Shown: piece by piece, positions 36,187-45,993 of the stretch
Numbering within the stretch: position 1 is the first letter of the stretch
Layout: each line of letters begins with the position of its first letter
Assembly: GCA_020633205.1 (NCBI GenBank)
Contig: JACKEB010000011.1
Span: 620,001 to 684,000, forward strand
Length of the DNA stretch: 64,000 bases
From: Polyangiaceae bacterium
GTDB taxonomy: Bacteria; Myxococcota_A; Polyangia; Polyangiales; Polyangiaceae
Direction: 5' to 3'
Notes under the pieces: model-generated
Databases searched by the model: none
The model's input: only the letters and a program-made list of their open reading frames with translations
Told to the model about the DNA's origin: nothing
Program-made: the position numbers and the translations under genes

Positions 36187-36753
36187 TCAGCTGGCGAGGC
36201 GGATCTTCTCGCTCTGACCCACGCGATAGAAGTGGCGGAAGCTCTGCCTTCTTGCGTGGGGAGCATGTCCCAGATGCCGATGTACGAAGCGAGCGGCCAG
36301 TGAGTTTGCCAAGCGATATCGCGCTCCAGCTTCGCTGCCTTCCGCGTGGATGAAGCGCACCTGTTCGTACAACCGGGTGTGCAACTTGCGTGCATGGGCG
36401 TCACTGGCCTGCGACAGGATCACGAACTTGTCGACCTCTGCCTGGAGCTCTAGCTCGAGCTGAGTCGTGGGACGGTCGACGCGAGCGCGCTCGACCACCA
36501 GGAGAAAGTGACTCACGCCCTCAACTACCTGCATGAAGTGGTCGGCGTCGTCAGTCTCAGTGGCTTCTTGAGGCGGCAACACGAGGCAGAGTTCGAGGTC
36601 TTCCGCGCGTTGCCGCAGCACCAATGTCTCCCGGCTGCCAGGCTCGCCTTCGCGCACGAAGTCGCGAATATCGAGCGCGTGATCCATTCGGTAGTACTCG
36701 CGCAGCGCCTGAGCGACGCGACTGACCGTGCGCTCGAGCGGCGATTCGCTCAC
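36187..36753 (-). CDS. Conserved hypothetical protein
   Basis: 188 residues from a GTG at 36753. No signal peptide or membrane segment. A predicted alpha/beta domain contains VSRVAQALREYYRMDHAL, then acidic and Arg-rich helices, ending with a basic tail (HAPHARRQSFRHFYRVGQ). Not recognised. It follows the gene at 36781-37392 by 27 bases on the same strand, so the two are probably one transcript. Confidence 0.7.
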   Translation of the reverse strand: MSESPLERTVSRVAQALREYYRMDHALDIRDFVREGEPGSRETLVLRQRAEDLELCLVLPPQEATETDDADHFMQVVEGVSHFLLVVERARVDRPTTQLELELQAEVDKFVILSQASDAHARKLHTRLYEQVRFIHAEGSEAGARYRLANSLAARFVHRHLGHAPHARRQSFRHFYRVGQSEKIRLAS

Positions 36754-36780
36754 GCGTGCTCCCGGTGTAAGCGGCTGAGT

Positions 36781-37392
36781 TCAGTGGATGGTGCCATTGC
36801 CCACCACCGGGGTCAGTCCTTGTCGCGCGAGCTCTTCAGCTAACCGCGCGGAACCTGTCTTGGTCCAGCGTTCGTACAGCTTGAGCACATCGCTGGGCGT
36901 TGCCGTCTGGCTCGCGCGTAGCTTCTCCGCCACGTCGCTCAAGAGCGCGGTGAACATCTCGAACTTGTGAGAGAGCTCACCGAAGACGTCCAAGCCAGAT
37001 TGGTCCCGCCCCATCATGACGGAGGCGGACTCGTAGGCGCTTGCACCGACTTGGTAGATGTAGTGGACCTCGACTCCGCGTCGCTCCAGGTGCTCGCGGA
37101 AGAAGCTCGAGATGTACAGCACGCCGTCTCCTAGGGTGCGTAAGCGCTCGAAGCGCTCGTAGCCTTTGGCCTGCTTGGCTTCGTTGAGCAGCAACGTCAC
37201 CGGGCGGGCGAGCGTCTCTTGGTTGAGCTGGCCAGGCTTCGCGTAGTCCGCGAGCAACGCGCCAACGTAGCTCACAGTCGCCTCTGAAGCTTCGTAGCCA
37301 CCGCGCTCCAGGGTCTCGTCCACCGCTTCTCGGAAGAACCCGCCAACGTCTGTACCCAGCTCGATGGCGGGACTGCATGTGTGTTCAGCCAT
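36781..37392 (-). CDS. Conserved hypothetical protein, mainly helical
   Basis: 203 residues from ATG 37392; the frame extends upstream with low-complexity sequence. No membrane segment. It begins IELGTDVGGFFREAVDETLE and contains VTLLLNEAKQAKGYERFERL and FFREHLERRGVEVHYIYQVG. I do not recognise the family. Promoter-proximal partner of the gene at 36187. Confidence 0.72.
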   Translation of the reverse strand: MAEHTCSPAIELGTDVGGFFREAVDETLERGGYEASEATVSYVGALLADYAKPGQLNQETLARPVTLLLNEAKQAKGYERFERLRTLGDGVLYISSFFREHLERRGVEVHYIYQVGASAYESASVMMGRDQSGLDVFGELSHKFEMFTALLSDVAEKLRASQTATPSDVLKLYERWTKTGSARLAEELARQGLTPVVGNGTIH

Positions 37393-37615
37393 CCCGCTTG
37401 TTCCTTTGCACTGTTGAGGTTCCGTCGAGGGCCGGGCGCAGCCCGACCCCACGGCGATTTCGCCGCCGGAGCCGTGCACTGAGGTGAGACTTGCCCGTCC
37501 CTCGCGTTGGCGAGGTCGACTGGGCTGGGGTCCGGCACCGCTCGTGCACTGCTAATCAGTGTGTACGGCAGAGCCTCAACTCGGCATAACTAACGAGCTG
37601 AAAACACCGAGATTT

Positions 37616-37642
37616 TTAGCAGTGTCGGGGCCTGGCTGCTAA
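37616..37642. promoter_or_regulatory. Degenerate second CIRCE-like operator
   Basis: TTAGCAGTG-N9-GGCTGCTAA. Architecture (9-N9-9) is that of CIRCE; the outer TTAGCA/TGCTAA bases are kept while the inner three positions of each arm differ. It is 150 bases from the better copy, centre to centre. Confidence 0.6.
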
Positions 37643-37725
37643 TTCGGCTCGGCGGAATCCCGTGGTGACGTCCCTGAAACGTCGGCGACGCGGAGGGGTC
37701 GGGGACTAAAAAGCGCGGCTCAGGG

Positions 37726-37753
37726 TTGACTCCCCACGACAGGTGGCTAGTTT
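37726..37753 (+). promoter_or_regulatory. Candidate groE promoter
   Basis: TTGACT, 16 bases, TAGTTT. The predicted start point lies just upstream of the CIRCE element at 37766, the classical arrangement in which HrcA bound to CIRCE blocks transcription. Confidence 0.6.
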
Positions 37754-37765
37754 CCGCCGCGCCGC

Positions 37766-37792
37766 TTAGCACTCGTCCGAATCGACTGCTAA
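37766..37792. promoter_or_regulatory. CIRCE operator (HrcA binding site)
   Basis: TTAGCACTC-N9-GACTGCTAA, one mismatch from the consensus TTAGCACTC-N9-GAGTGCTAA, about 150 bases upstream of groES. Known function: HrcA-mediated repression of groESL until heat shock. Confidence 0.88.
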
Positions 37793-37942
37793 CAGCGGAA
37801 CTGATTCCTAAACTAATTCGGGGTGTTACCGGTTCCCTGCGGGCTTGTTCAGTGAGTCCGTCCAGCGGGACCTAGCCGGTTTCTACCCTTGAACCCATCA
37901 ACGGCCCTCTCGGGCCTTGGACGTCAGAGGAGAGCAAACGAC

Positions 37943-38233
37943 ATGAACATCCGACCGCTGCAAGACCGCGTCATCGTGAAGCGCGTGCAGGAAGAGGAAA
38001 AGACCAAGGGCGGCATCATCATCCCCGATAGCGCCAAAGAGAAGCCGATCGAGGGCAAGGTGATCGCTGTTGGTAACGGCAAGGTCCTCGAGGACGGCAC
38101 CGTGCGCGCGCTCGACGTGAAGAAGGGCGACCACGTCCTCTTCGGCAAGTACGCCGGCACCGAGGTGAAGCTCGACGGCGAAGAGCACCTGATCCTGCGC
38201 GAGGACGACATCCTCGGCGTCATCGAGAAGTGA
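37943..38233 (+). CDS. groES: Co-chaperonin GroES
   Basis: 96 residues from ATG 37943, preceded by GAGGAG. The sequence starts MNIRPLQDRVIVKR and contains the mobile loop EEKTKGGIIIPD, VGNGKVLEDG and the conserved VLFGKYAGTEVKLDGEEHL. GroES caps GroEL and closes the folding chamber. Standard groES-groEL order with a 20-base gap. Expression is probably controlled by HrcA through the CIRCE upstream. Confidence 0.98.
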   Translation: MNIRPLQDRVIVKRVQEEEKTKGGIIIPDSAKEKPIEGKVIAVGNGKVLEDGTVRALDVKKGDHVLFGKYAGTEVKLDGEEHLILREDDILGVIEK

Positions 38234-38253
38234 ATCAGAGGAGGAACTGAACA

Positions 38254-39876
<1,623 letters not shown>

Positions 39877-39933
39877 GCCGACCGCCTAGCTCGCAAAGAT
39901 TCGCGCCGTCAGGCGTGAAATCAAGCCCGAAGC

Positions 39934-39972
39934 GGAGCCAGTTCCCATGTGGAATTGGCTCCGTCGGCTTTT
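39934..39972 (+). terminator. Terminator of groESL
   Basis: A 12-base stem (39934-39945 with 39951-39962; one G-T wobble) with a CATGT loop, then GTCGGCTTTT. It begins 57 bases after the groEL stop. Confidence 0.8.
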
Positions 39973-40018
39973 GTGCTCAGGGGATCTCTGGCGGCGCGGG
40001 ACCGTAGAACGGAGTTCG

Positions 40019-40588
40019 ATGGGACGACTCCGGATGCTCGTGTGTGGCCTTGCACTGGTGGGGTGCGGCGCCGGGAACACGGATCAGCTTCAGCGCCTGC
40101 AAGCGGATCAGGCGCAGCTGCGCGTGCGTCAGGATCGGTTGGCCCGTGAACTCGAGGAGGCCCGCGCGCAGCTCCAGTCTCAGTCCACCCTTCGGGAGGA
40201 TCTGCAGCGTACGGAGCGTGAGCTTGCCCAGAAGTCGAGCGAGCTGGCTGAGCAGAGTCGTCGGCTGGACGAGCTCTCGCAGCCCGTCGCCCAGCCGCAG
40301 GCGCTTTTGGCGAGTCTCGCCGACAACGCGGATGAGGCCTGGAGCTGTGCAGTCGTCTGCCTCGAAAGCATCGACTGCAAGCGGGACACTGCCGCGGGCA
40401 AGACGACCGCGCATTCCAAGCGCACCGTGCATCGTGCGATGGGAACGGGGAAGACTGCTGGCAAAGCCTATATCCGGGCTCTCGACGCTTGCCGCGATGG
40501 AGCAACCCCGTACCACTCCATCGAGTGTCGAAACGGCCGAATCCAGAGCGCGGACGCGACGTTGGACAACTCCTGTATCCGCAACTAA
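40019..40588 (+). CDS. Coiled-coil lipoprotein
   Basis: 189 residues from ATG 40019 with GGAG five bases upstream. The signal ends LALVGC. Residues about 25-95 form a long charged coiled coil (LQRLQADQAQLRVRQDRLAR). A C-terminal domain of about 85 residues carries four Cys residues and AYIRALDACRDG. Likely a trimeric or dimeric outer-membrane or periplasmic lipoprotein, reminiscent in layout of Lpp-type or OmpH-type spacers, but not recognised. Confidence 0.75.
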   Translation: MGRLRMLVCGLALVGCGAGNTDQLQRLQADQAQLRVRQDRLARELEEARAQLQSQSTLREDLQRTERELAQKSSELAEQSRRLDELSQPVAQPQALLASLADNADEAWSCAVVCLESIDCKRDTAAGKTTAHSKRTVHRAMGTGKTAGKAYIRALDACRDGATPYHSIECRNGRIQSADATLDNSCIRN

Positions 40589-40677
40589 GTCCCCTTCTGA
40601 GCATCAGATAGCTCAGCGGAGGGTGTGCTCGGCTCGCTCATGGAAACTCCAGCGAACGACTTGCGAGTCGCGCAAAC

Positions 40678-41154
40678 GTGCCGTATGTGCCCCAGGTTCT
40701 AGTGCGACCTATTAGCTTCGTCTCTGGTTTGTTGCGTAGCCCTGCCCTGCTTGGGTGCCTGGCGTGGGCCGCTTTGTCTGGATGTTCGGCAGACACGGAT
40801 CCACCTCGCAACGAGTGTCCTGGGCCTCAGGCGACGTTTGACGTGCGGATATTCGCTGCCGACGGGCCACTGCCTGGTGACACCACCGTGGACGTGATGT
40901 TCAGCTCGGGGGAAGAGGTTTATCAGCTGGACCAGCCGGAAGTGCCCCTCGAGGCGGTGCGCTGTTCACGGGAGCTGAATGGCGAGAGCGCCGTTGCCCT
41001 GGACTGCGCGCTGTGGACCAACGGGCCTGCGACCGTGACCATCACCGCGACTGGCTACCCAGAGCTCAAAGAGGAGCTGGTCCACGAGCACGACGATTGC
41101 GGGATCAAGACGGTGAACGCCGACCTTGAGTTGATGCTGCCCCCCATCGAGTAA
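40678..41154 (+). CDS. Small lipoprotein, beta-sandwich-like
   Basis: 158 residues from a GTG at 40678. Leader ends LSGC. The domain is short and beta-rich with three or four Cys residues (NECPGPQATFDVRIFAADGP, VRCSRELNGE, DDCGIKTV), suggesting an immunoglobulin-like or Big-like fold in an exported protein. It precedes the GH31 gene by 107 bases on the same strand. Confidence 0.7.
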   Translation: MPYVPQVLVRPISFVSGLLRSPALLGCLAWAALSGCSADTDPPRNECPGPQATFDVRIFAADGPLPGDTTVDVMFSSGEEVYQLDQPEVPLEAVRCSRELNGESAVALDCALWTNGPATVTITATGYPELKEELVHEHDDCGIKTVNADLELMLPPIE

Positions 41155-41261
41155 GGCCGCGATCTGAGGTTCGCTCAGCTTGCTGGGCAGCAAACCGTGA
41201 GCGACACGTTTTTGGTTTCGTGTCAGTCCGCGTGGCCGGTGCGTGTGGCAGACTCCCGCGC

Positions 41262-43775
41262 ATGAGGACTTGGGTTGCCGCGCCGCTACTTGGCTTGCTC
41301 GCTTTGGGTTGTGGAAGTGATGAACCTGCCAGCAAGGGTCCCGTCGGGCCTCCCGAGCTGGTGAGCGACGACGCTCGAGTGCTGATTCACCTCGACCCGT
41401 TCTCGGTCGAGATCTTCCGGCCGGACGGCAGCTTGGTGCTGCGCACCCTGGAGGGTGGGGGGAACGACGCATACGGCGCGCCCTCAGCGACTGTGGACGA
41501 TCCGCTAGCTTTGGCGCGTCCGCTCCCCGGCTGGGACGGCTACCTGGCTCAAGAGGGCGCGTGGCGACACGGGGTCACCGCGGAGGTGATTTCACGCGGA
41601 AACGACCGGGTGGAGCTGGCCCTGAGCGGCGAGAACTTCCATGCGGATTTTGCCGTGGGCCTGACCGACGCTCGGGTGCGCTTCGAGTTCAAGGCGCGTG
41701 AACAGGCAGACAGCGCCGCGGAGAACCCGCTAAACAAGTCAACCATCGCTTTCGAGAGCGCGACGGACGAGCACTTCTTCGGCATGGGTGAGCGCTTCGG
41801 AACGACGGACCACCGCGGGTGGTCGCTCTACAGCTGGCCCGAGGAGGGCGCGCTGGGGCGGGGCGAGAACGCAGCAGTCGAGGAGCAGAACCCGTTCCCC
41901 AACGGTCCTTCGATGACCTACTTCCCGGTGCCGTTTTTCCTGTCGACCCATGGCTACGGGATGCACCTCGACACGACTTTCCGCTCGGAAGTGCACTTCG
42001 CCAGCGAGCGTGAAGATGCCTATCGCGTCGCGGTGAATCAGCAGGCGTTCAACACGACTATCTACGTCCACGACGATCCGCTGCTCAGCCTGAGGGACTA
42101 CACGGAGGACACGGGCAAGCCGATCATTCCTGCGGACTGGGTGTTCGGGCCACGACGTCGCGTGGGCTCTGGGTCCATGGTGAACGGCGTTCCGGAGATC
42201 CAAGCGATGCGTGATGCGGACATCGCCATCACGGGCGTCGACGACTCGGTGCACTTCCTGCCTGCGTTGTCACACTTGGGCCGCGAAGACGAGCTCGCCG
42301 CCTGGACAAAGGCTGGTCACGCCGCGGGATACAAGGTGATGGCCTATAACAACCCGTACGTCGCCGAGTCCGATGAGAACGCGGCCGCCGACTACGCTTA
42401 CGGGGTGGAGCACGGATTGTTCGTCAAGACGCCGGACCAGAATCCTTTCCTTACGGAATTCATCTCGGGAAAGAATCTGCAGCTGGCGACCATCGACCTG
42501 ACGAACCCCGAGGCGGTGAAATGGTTCCAGAGCCTGCTGCAGCGCACCCTCGACCTTGGCTACGACGGCTGGATGCACGACTTCGGCGAATACATCCCGC
42601 GCGATGCCGTGATGTTCGACGGGCGCCGGGGCGACGAGGTGCACAACGAGTTCCCCGTGCTCAGCGCCAAAGCAGCGTATGAGCTGATGGAGAAGCAGCG
42701 CCCGGGGGACTACCTGTACTTCGTGCGCTCTGGTGGCAGTGGCACTCAGGCCTTCACCCCGGCGGTTTGGGGGGGTGACGCGGAAGCGACCTTTGATGAG
42801 ACCCAAGGCTTGCCGTCAGCGGTGCGCGGCGGCCTGAACCTGTCCATGTCGGGCGTGCCGTACTGGGGCAGCGACATGACGGGCTTCAAGTGTCTGACGA
42901 ATTTTCCGCACGACAAAGAAGTGTACCTGCGCTGGGTGCAGTTCGGCGCTGTCTCCCCGATCATGATGGAGCAAAACGCCTGTTCCAATCCCACCGCCTC
43001 CACCAAGCCGACGAAGTGGAACCTGTGGAATGACCAAGAGACGATCGACGTCTACTCGAAGATGGCGCGGCTCCACACCCGGTTGATGCCGTACTTCACG
43101 GCGTTGGCGCGTCTCGCCAGTGAGCAGGGCACGCCGATCACGATGCACCCGTGGCTGCTGAACCCAACAGCGCCCGAGGCCTTCGCAATCGAAGACGCCT
43201 TCTATGTCGGTCGCTCGCTGTACGCCTTGCCCATCGTTCGCCGCGGGGAAACGCAGCGTGTCACGTGGCTCCCGCCCGGGCGCTTCGTCGATGTGGACGA
43301 CTTCACGGTGTACAGCGGTGGTGCGCAGGTGACCATTCCAGCGCCTCTGGACAAGCTCCCGCTGCTACAGGTGCAGGACACCATCGTCCCCTTGCTTGAC
43401 CCGACCATCGACACCCTTGCGCCCGCTGAAGACCCAACGGTGGTGACACCAACCGACGTCGCGGATCGCCTGGATGTGCTCGTCGTGCTGTCTCCCGGAG
43501 GAAGCGCGAGCTTCACGTTGGCGGACGGCACGCTGCTCGAAGCCACCCGCCTTGGTAGCGACGCCGGCGCTGGAGGGCTCAGCCAGGTCAGCGAAGGCGA
43601 GATCAGTGACTGTGCGAGTTGCTTCGTGTCCTCCAGCGAGGGCGACGTGGAGCGCCTGCGAGCGAACTCCGGCATGACCGCCGAGAGCGACCTGAGCGTT
43701 GCTGACGTGCAGCTGAAGGTCAGTGGTGGCAGCGTCGCGCGGCGTATCCGCTGGGATATACGTCGGCTGAAGTAG
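41262..43775 (+). CDS. GH31 glycoside hydrolase lipoprotein (YihQ/GH31_2-like)
   Basis: 837 residues from ATG 41262. The signal ends LALGC. The catalytic block is GYDGWMHDFGEYIPRD; the nucleophile is Asp440 and the FGEY signature belongs to the group containing the sulfoquinovosidase YihQ. A further block, RSGGSGTQAFTPAVWGGDAE, supplies the acid/base region. GH31 enzymes cleave alpha-glycosides; members of the FGEY group include sulfoquinovosidases and alpha-glucosidases. The residues that read the sulfonate are not certain here, so the substrate is open. As a lipoprotein it acts outside the cytoplasm. Neighbours give no sulfoglycolysis genes. Confidence 0.85.
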   Translation: MRTWVAAPLLGLLALGCGSDEPASKGPVGPPELVSDDARVLIHLDPFSVEIFRPDGSLVLRTLEGGGNDAYGAPSATVDDPLALARPLPGWDGYLAQEGAWRHGVTAEVISRGNDRVELALSGENFHADFAVGLTDARVRFEFKAREQADSAAENPLNKSTIAFESATDEHFFGMGERFGTTDHRGWSLYSWPEEGALGRGENAAVEEQNPFPNGPSMTYFPVPFFLSTHGYGMHLDTTFRSEVHFASEREDAYRVAVNQQAFNTTIYVHDDPLLSLRDYTEDTGKPIIPADWVFGPRRRVGSGSMVNGVPEIQAMRDADIAITGVDDSVHFLPALSHLGREDELAAWTKAGHAAGYKVMAYNNPYVAESDENAAADYAYGVEHGLFVKTPDQNPFLTEFISGKNLQLATIDLTNPEAVKWFQSLLQRTLDLGYDGWMHDFGEYIPRDAVMFDGRRGDEVHNEFPVLSAKAAYELMEKQRPGDYLYFVRSGGSGTQAFTPAVWGGDAEATFDETQGLPSAVRGGLNLSMSGVPYWGSDMTGFKCLTNFPHDKEVYLRWVQFGAVSPIMMEQNACSNPTASTKPTKWNLWNDQETIDVYSKMARLHTRLMPYFTALARLASEQGTPITMHPWLLNPTAPEAFAIEDAFYVGRSLYALPIVRRGETQRVTWLPPGRFVDVDDFTVYSGGAQVTIPAPLDKLPLLQVQDTIVPLLDPTIDTLAPAEDPTVVTPTDVADRLDVLVVLSPGGSASFTLADGTLLEATRLGSDAGAGGLSQVSEGEISDCASCFVSSSEGDVERLRANSGMTAESDLSVADVQLKVSGGSVARRIRWDIRRLK

Positions 43776-43798
43776 GTGTGACTGCCTAACGCAGGCCC

Positions 43799-43835
43799 TC
43801 ACCCCCGAAAACCTTGGAGAAGGTGACGGGGGTGA
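43799..43835. terminator. Possible bidirectional terminator hairpin
   Basis: Nine-base perfect stem TCACCCCCG/CGGGGGTGA with a 19-base loop, between two convergent genes. No T-run, so confidence is moderate. Confidence 0.5.
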
Positions 43836-43878
43836 TTGCTGCTGACGTGAATTTTGGGGGGAGAGGGGCGCCAGGTGC

Positions 43879-45807
43879 CTACTTTGCCCGCCGCCGGCGC
43901 CGCAGCACGATCGCTCCGAGTGCGACGAGCAAGCCAGCCAAGCCGCCAGGTGCCTTCTGACCTGGCGTCGAACAACCGCAGCCGCCACCCTCCACCGACT
44001 CGGCACTCGCGCCGTTCGTGCCAGCTGCGCCGGCGCTGCCACCAGAAGTCAGACCCGCAGTCCCGCCGCTGCTGTTTCCGCCGGTTGCGCTGCCGCCGTT
44101 GGCGCTACCAGCCACGGAGCTCCCGGCGCTGCCAGCTGTGCCACCCGTAGCGGTCCCGCCGGAGCCAGCGGCTCCACCCGAGCTCGTCCCGGCTGCAGCA
44201 GCAGTTCCGCCGCTGCCAGCAACGCTCCCGCCTGTGCCACCCGCGCTGGTTCCGGCGCTTCCACCGCTGCTCATGCCCGCGGCGCCACCGCTCGTCGCAC
44301 CAGCCGTGCCAGCGCTGCCACCCGCGCTGGTTCCGGCGCTTCCACCGCTGCTCATGCCCGCGGCGCCGCCGCTGCTGGTTCCAGCGCTGCCGCCGGTTCC
44401 TCCAGCGCTGGTTCCGCCGGTTCCTCCGGCGCTGGTGCCGCCTGTGCCACCCGCGCTGGTGCCACCGGCTCCGCCGGTCCCGCAGCCGTTGTCGAGGGCG
44501 CCGTCACAGTCCTCATCCACTGTGTTCCCGCACACCTCGGTGGTTGCGGTTCCCGGTACCGCGTCGCACTCAACGCCGGAGAGCGTGCCGTCGCACACGA
44601 TGAAGCCGGAGGCCATGCACGCTCCGACGCCATCGCTGCAGGCGTCCCCGAGGGTGCTGAAGTCTTCGTCGGTGCTGTTGTCGCAGTCGTTGTCCTTGCC
44701 GTCACATAGCTCCGTTGCCCCAGGGAAACGCGTGGCGTCAGTGTCGTCGCAGTCGACGTTGCTCGGGTCCGTCTCCCCGGTGTCCAGACAGTCGCCGTCG
44801 TTGTTCGTGTCCCGGCCGATCTCGCAGAAGCCGTCCCCGTCGTCGTCGATGCGATCCCCACAGTCGCCGCTGGGCACCCCGAGGCCTGAGATCTCGTAGA
44901 CCTTGTTGGTCCCGCTGACGTACAGCGAAAAGCCGCTGCCGGACGAGGACGGGCCGATGCCGAGGTCGGAAGCTTCGTTGCTTGCGAAACCGCTCGCTAC
45001 CAGCTGCTGTTCGCTCGCGTCGTCGATGCGCTGATTGCCGTTGGTGTCGGTGAGGCGGTAGATCTGCCCGGTGTTGTAGGAGGCCACGTAGTAGACGCCA
45101 GCCGCGAAATCGTAGGCGCCCGAGTAAAGCTGCGTGCCGCTGATCTCCGCGTACTTGGTGATCTGACCATCCGCTGCCATGCGCCAGATCGTGTCCTGAT
45201 CCGCTGTTCTGGCCGAGCCATCGGAGATGAAGAACACGTTGTTGCCAGCGGCCTCGATTTCATCGACGTCTTGAAAGGCGAACGGAGTGGAGTTGACCAG
45301 GGAGACCACGCCTGCCGGGGTGACTCGGGACAGACTCGTCGAGGTGTCCGAGGCGAACAGGTTGCCCTGGCAGTCGAAGTCGAGACCCGCCGCGTTTGCG
45401 TCTGCTCCGTCGTTCAGCGTGGCCAAGTTCGCTTGGGCCGTGCCGTCGAAGGCAAAGCGCTGAACGGGAGCCGGGTTCGCTCCGGTGCTAATGGCGTAGA
45501 GCAAGCCATCAGGCCCGATGCGAAGATCCGAAAGCACGCCGTTGAAGGTGCCCACGCCCTGGGCGATGCGACTGAACGAGTCATCCGTGTTCAGCACGTA
45601 GATATCTGTGCCGCCGCCGCCAATGACGAAGACGCGACCGTCAGCGGCAACATCCAGGCCGTGGAGGGTGCTCGCGCCGGTGAGGGTTACGGTTCGCGCG
45701 ATGCTGAGGTCGCTCACCACCGTGGCTTGGGCGTGTGCGAGGTGAGTGATGCCAAGCAAGCTCAAGCTCGCGAGGGCGGAGTGAGTGAGTGTTCGTAGGT
45801 TCTTCAT
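43879..45807 (-). CDS. Beta-propeller and MopE-like repeat protein with MYXO-CTERM tail
   Basis: 642 residues from ATG 45807, with GGAGG seven bases upstream. Signal peptide ends at THLAHA. An N-terminal NHL/SMP-30-like propeller reads LHGLDVAADGRVFVIGG and LRIGPDGLLYAISTG, followed by metal-binding-motif repeats of the MopE type (VDCDDTDATRFPGATELCDG and KDNDCDNSTDEDF). A Gly/Ala/Ser/Thr linker of about 130 residues leads to a C-terminal GCGCST, a hydrophobic helix and RRRRR, the MYXO-CTERM sorting tail. MYXO-CTERM proteins are anchored in the outer envelope of myxobacteria. This is one of the strongest taxonomic clues in the window. Confidence 0.9.
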   Translation of the reverse strand: MKNLRTLTHSALASLSLLGITHLAHAQATVVSDLSIARTVTLTGASTLHGLDVAADGRVFVIGGGGTDIYVLNTDDSFSRIAQGVGTFNGVLSDLRIGPDGLLYAISTGANPAPVQRFAFDGTAQANLATLNDGADANAAGLDFDCQGNLFASDTSTSLSRVTPAGVVSLVNSTPFAFQDVDEIEAAGNNVFFISDGSARTADQDTIWRMAADGQITKYAEISGTQLYSGAYDFAAGVYYVASYNTGQIYRLTDTNGNQRIDDASEQQLVASGFASNEASDLGIGPSSSGSGFSLYVSGTNKVYEISGLGVPSGDCGDRIDDDGDGFCEIGRDTNNDGDCLDTGETDPSNVDCDDTDATRFPGATELCDGKDNDCDNSTDEDFSTLGDACSDGVGACMASGFIVCDGTLSGVECDAVPGTATTEVCGNTVDEDCDGALDNGCGTGGAGGTSAGGTGGTSAGGTGGTSAGGTGGSAGTSSGGAAGMSSGGSAGTSAGGSAGTAGATSGGAAGMSSGGSAGTSAGGTGGSVAGSGGTAAAAGTSSGGAAGSGGTATGGTAGSAGSSVAGSANGGSATGGNSSGGTAGLTSGGSAGAAGTNGASAESVEGGGCGCSTPGQKAPGGLAGLLVALGAIVLRRRRRAK

Positions 45808-45993
45808 CGCGTGCCTCCAAAGCCAACAAGCTGCAACCGTTGCACAGTATACGGGGTGGGCGCCGGTTGCCGAACCGGAACCTGACAGCGCTACGGCGCG
45901 GGACTAATACGGGCGTGTCGGCGCTCTCCGACCAGGGGACGGCAGTGAAACCTTGGTTTCGGGTGAGTGGAGCGGCAGCAGGATGGAGGAAGC

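Larger units (their letters stand above)
37393..37942. other. groE regulatory region
   Basis: About 550 bases between the divergent unknown gene and groES. It holds the CIRCE operator, a degenerate second CIRCE about 150 bases upstream of it, a lone half-site CACTGCTAA near 37553, and the main promoter candidate. Confidence 0.7.

Noticed and set aside
37545..37565. Third CIRCE site near the lone CACTGCTAA
   Set aside because: No matching TTAGCA arm lies 18 bases upstream; it is a single half-site.
44018..44899. Pro-rich repeats resembling a CRISPR array or repeat protein
   Set aside because: Short imperfect repeats with no spacers of constant length; they are the low-complexity linker of the MYXO-CTERM protein on the other strand.
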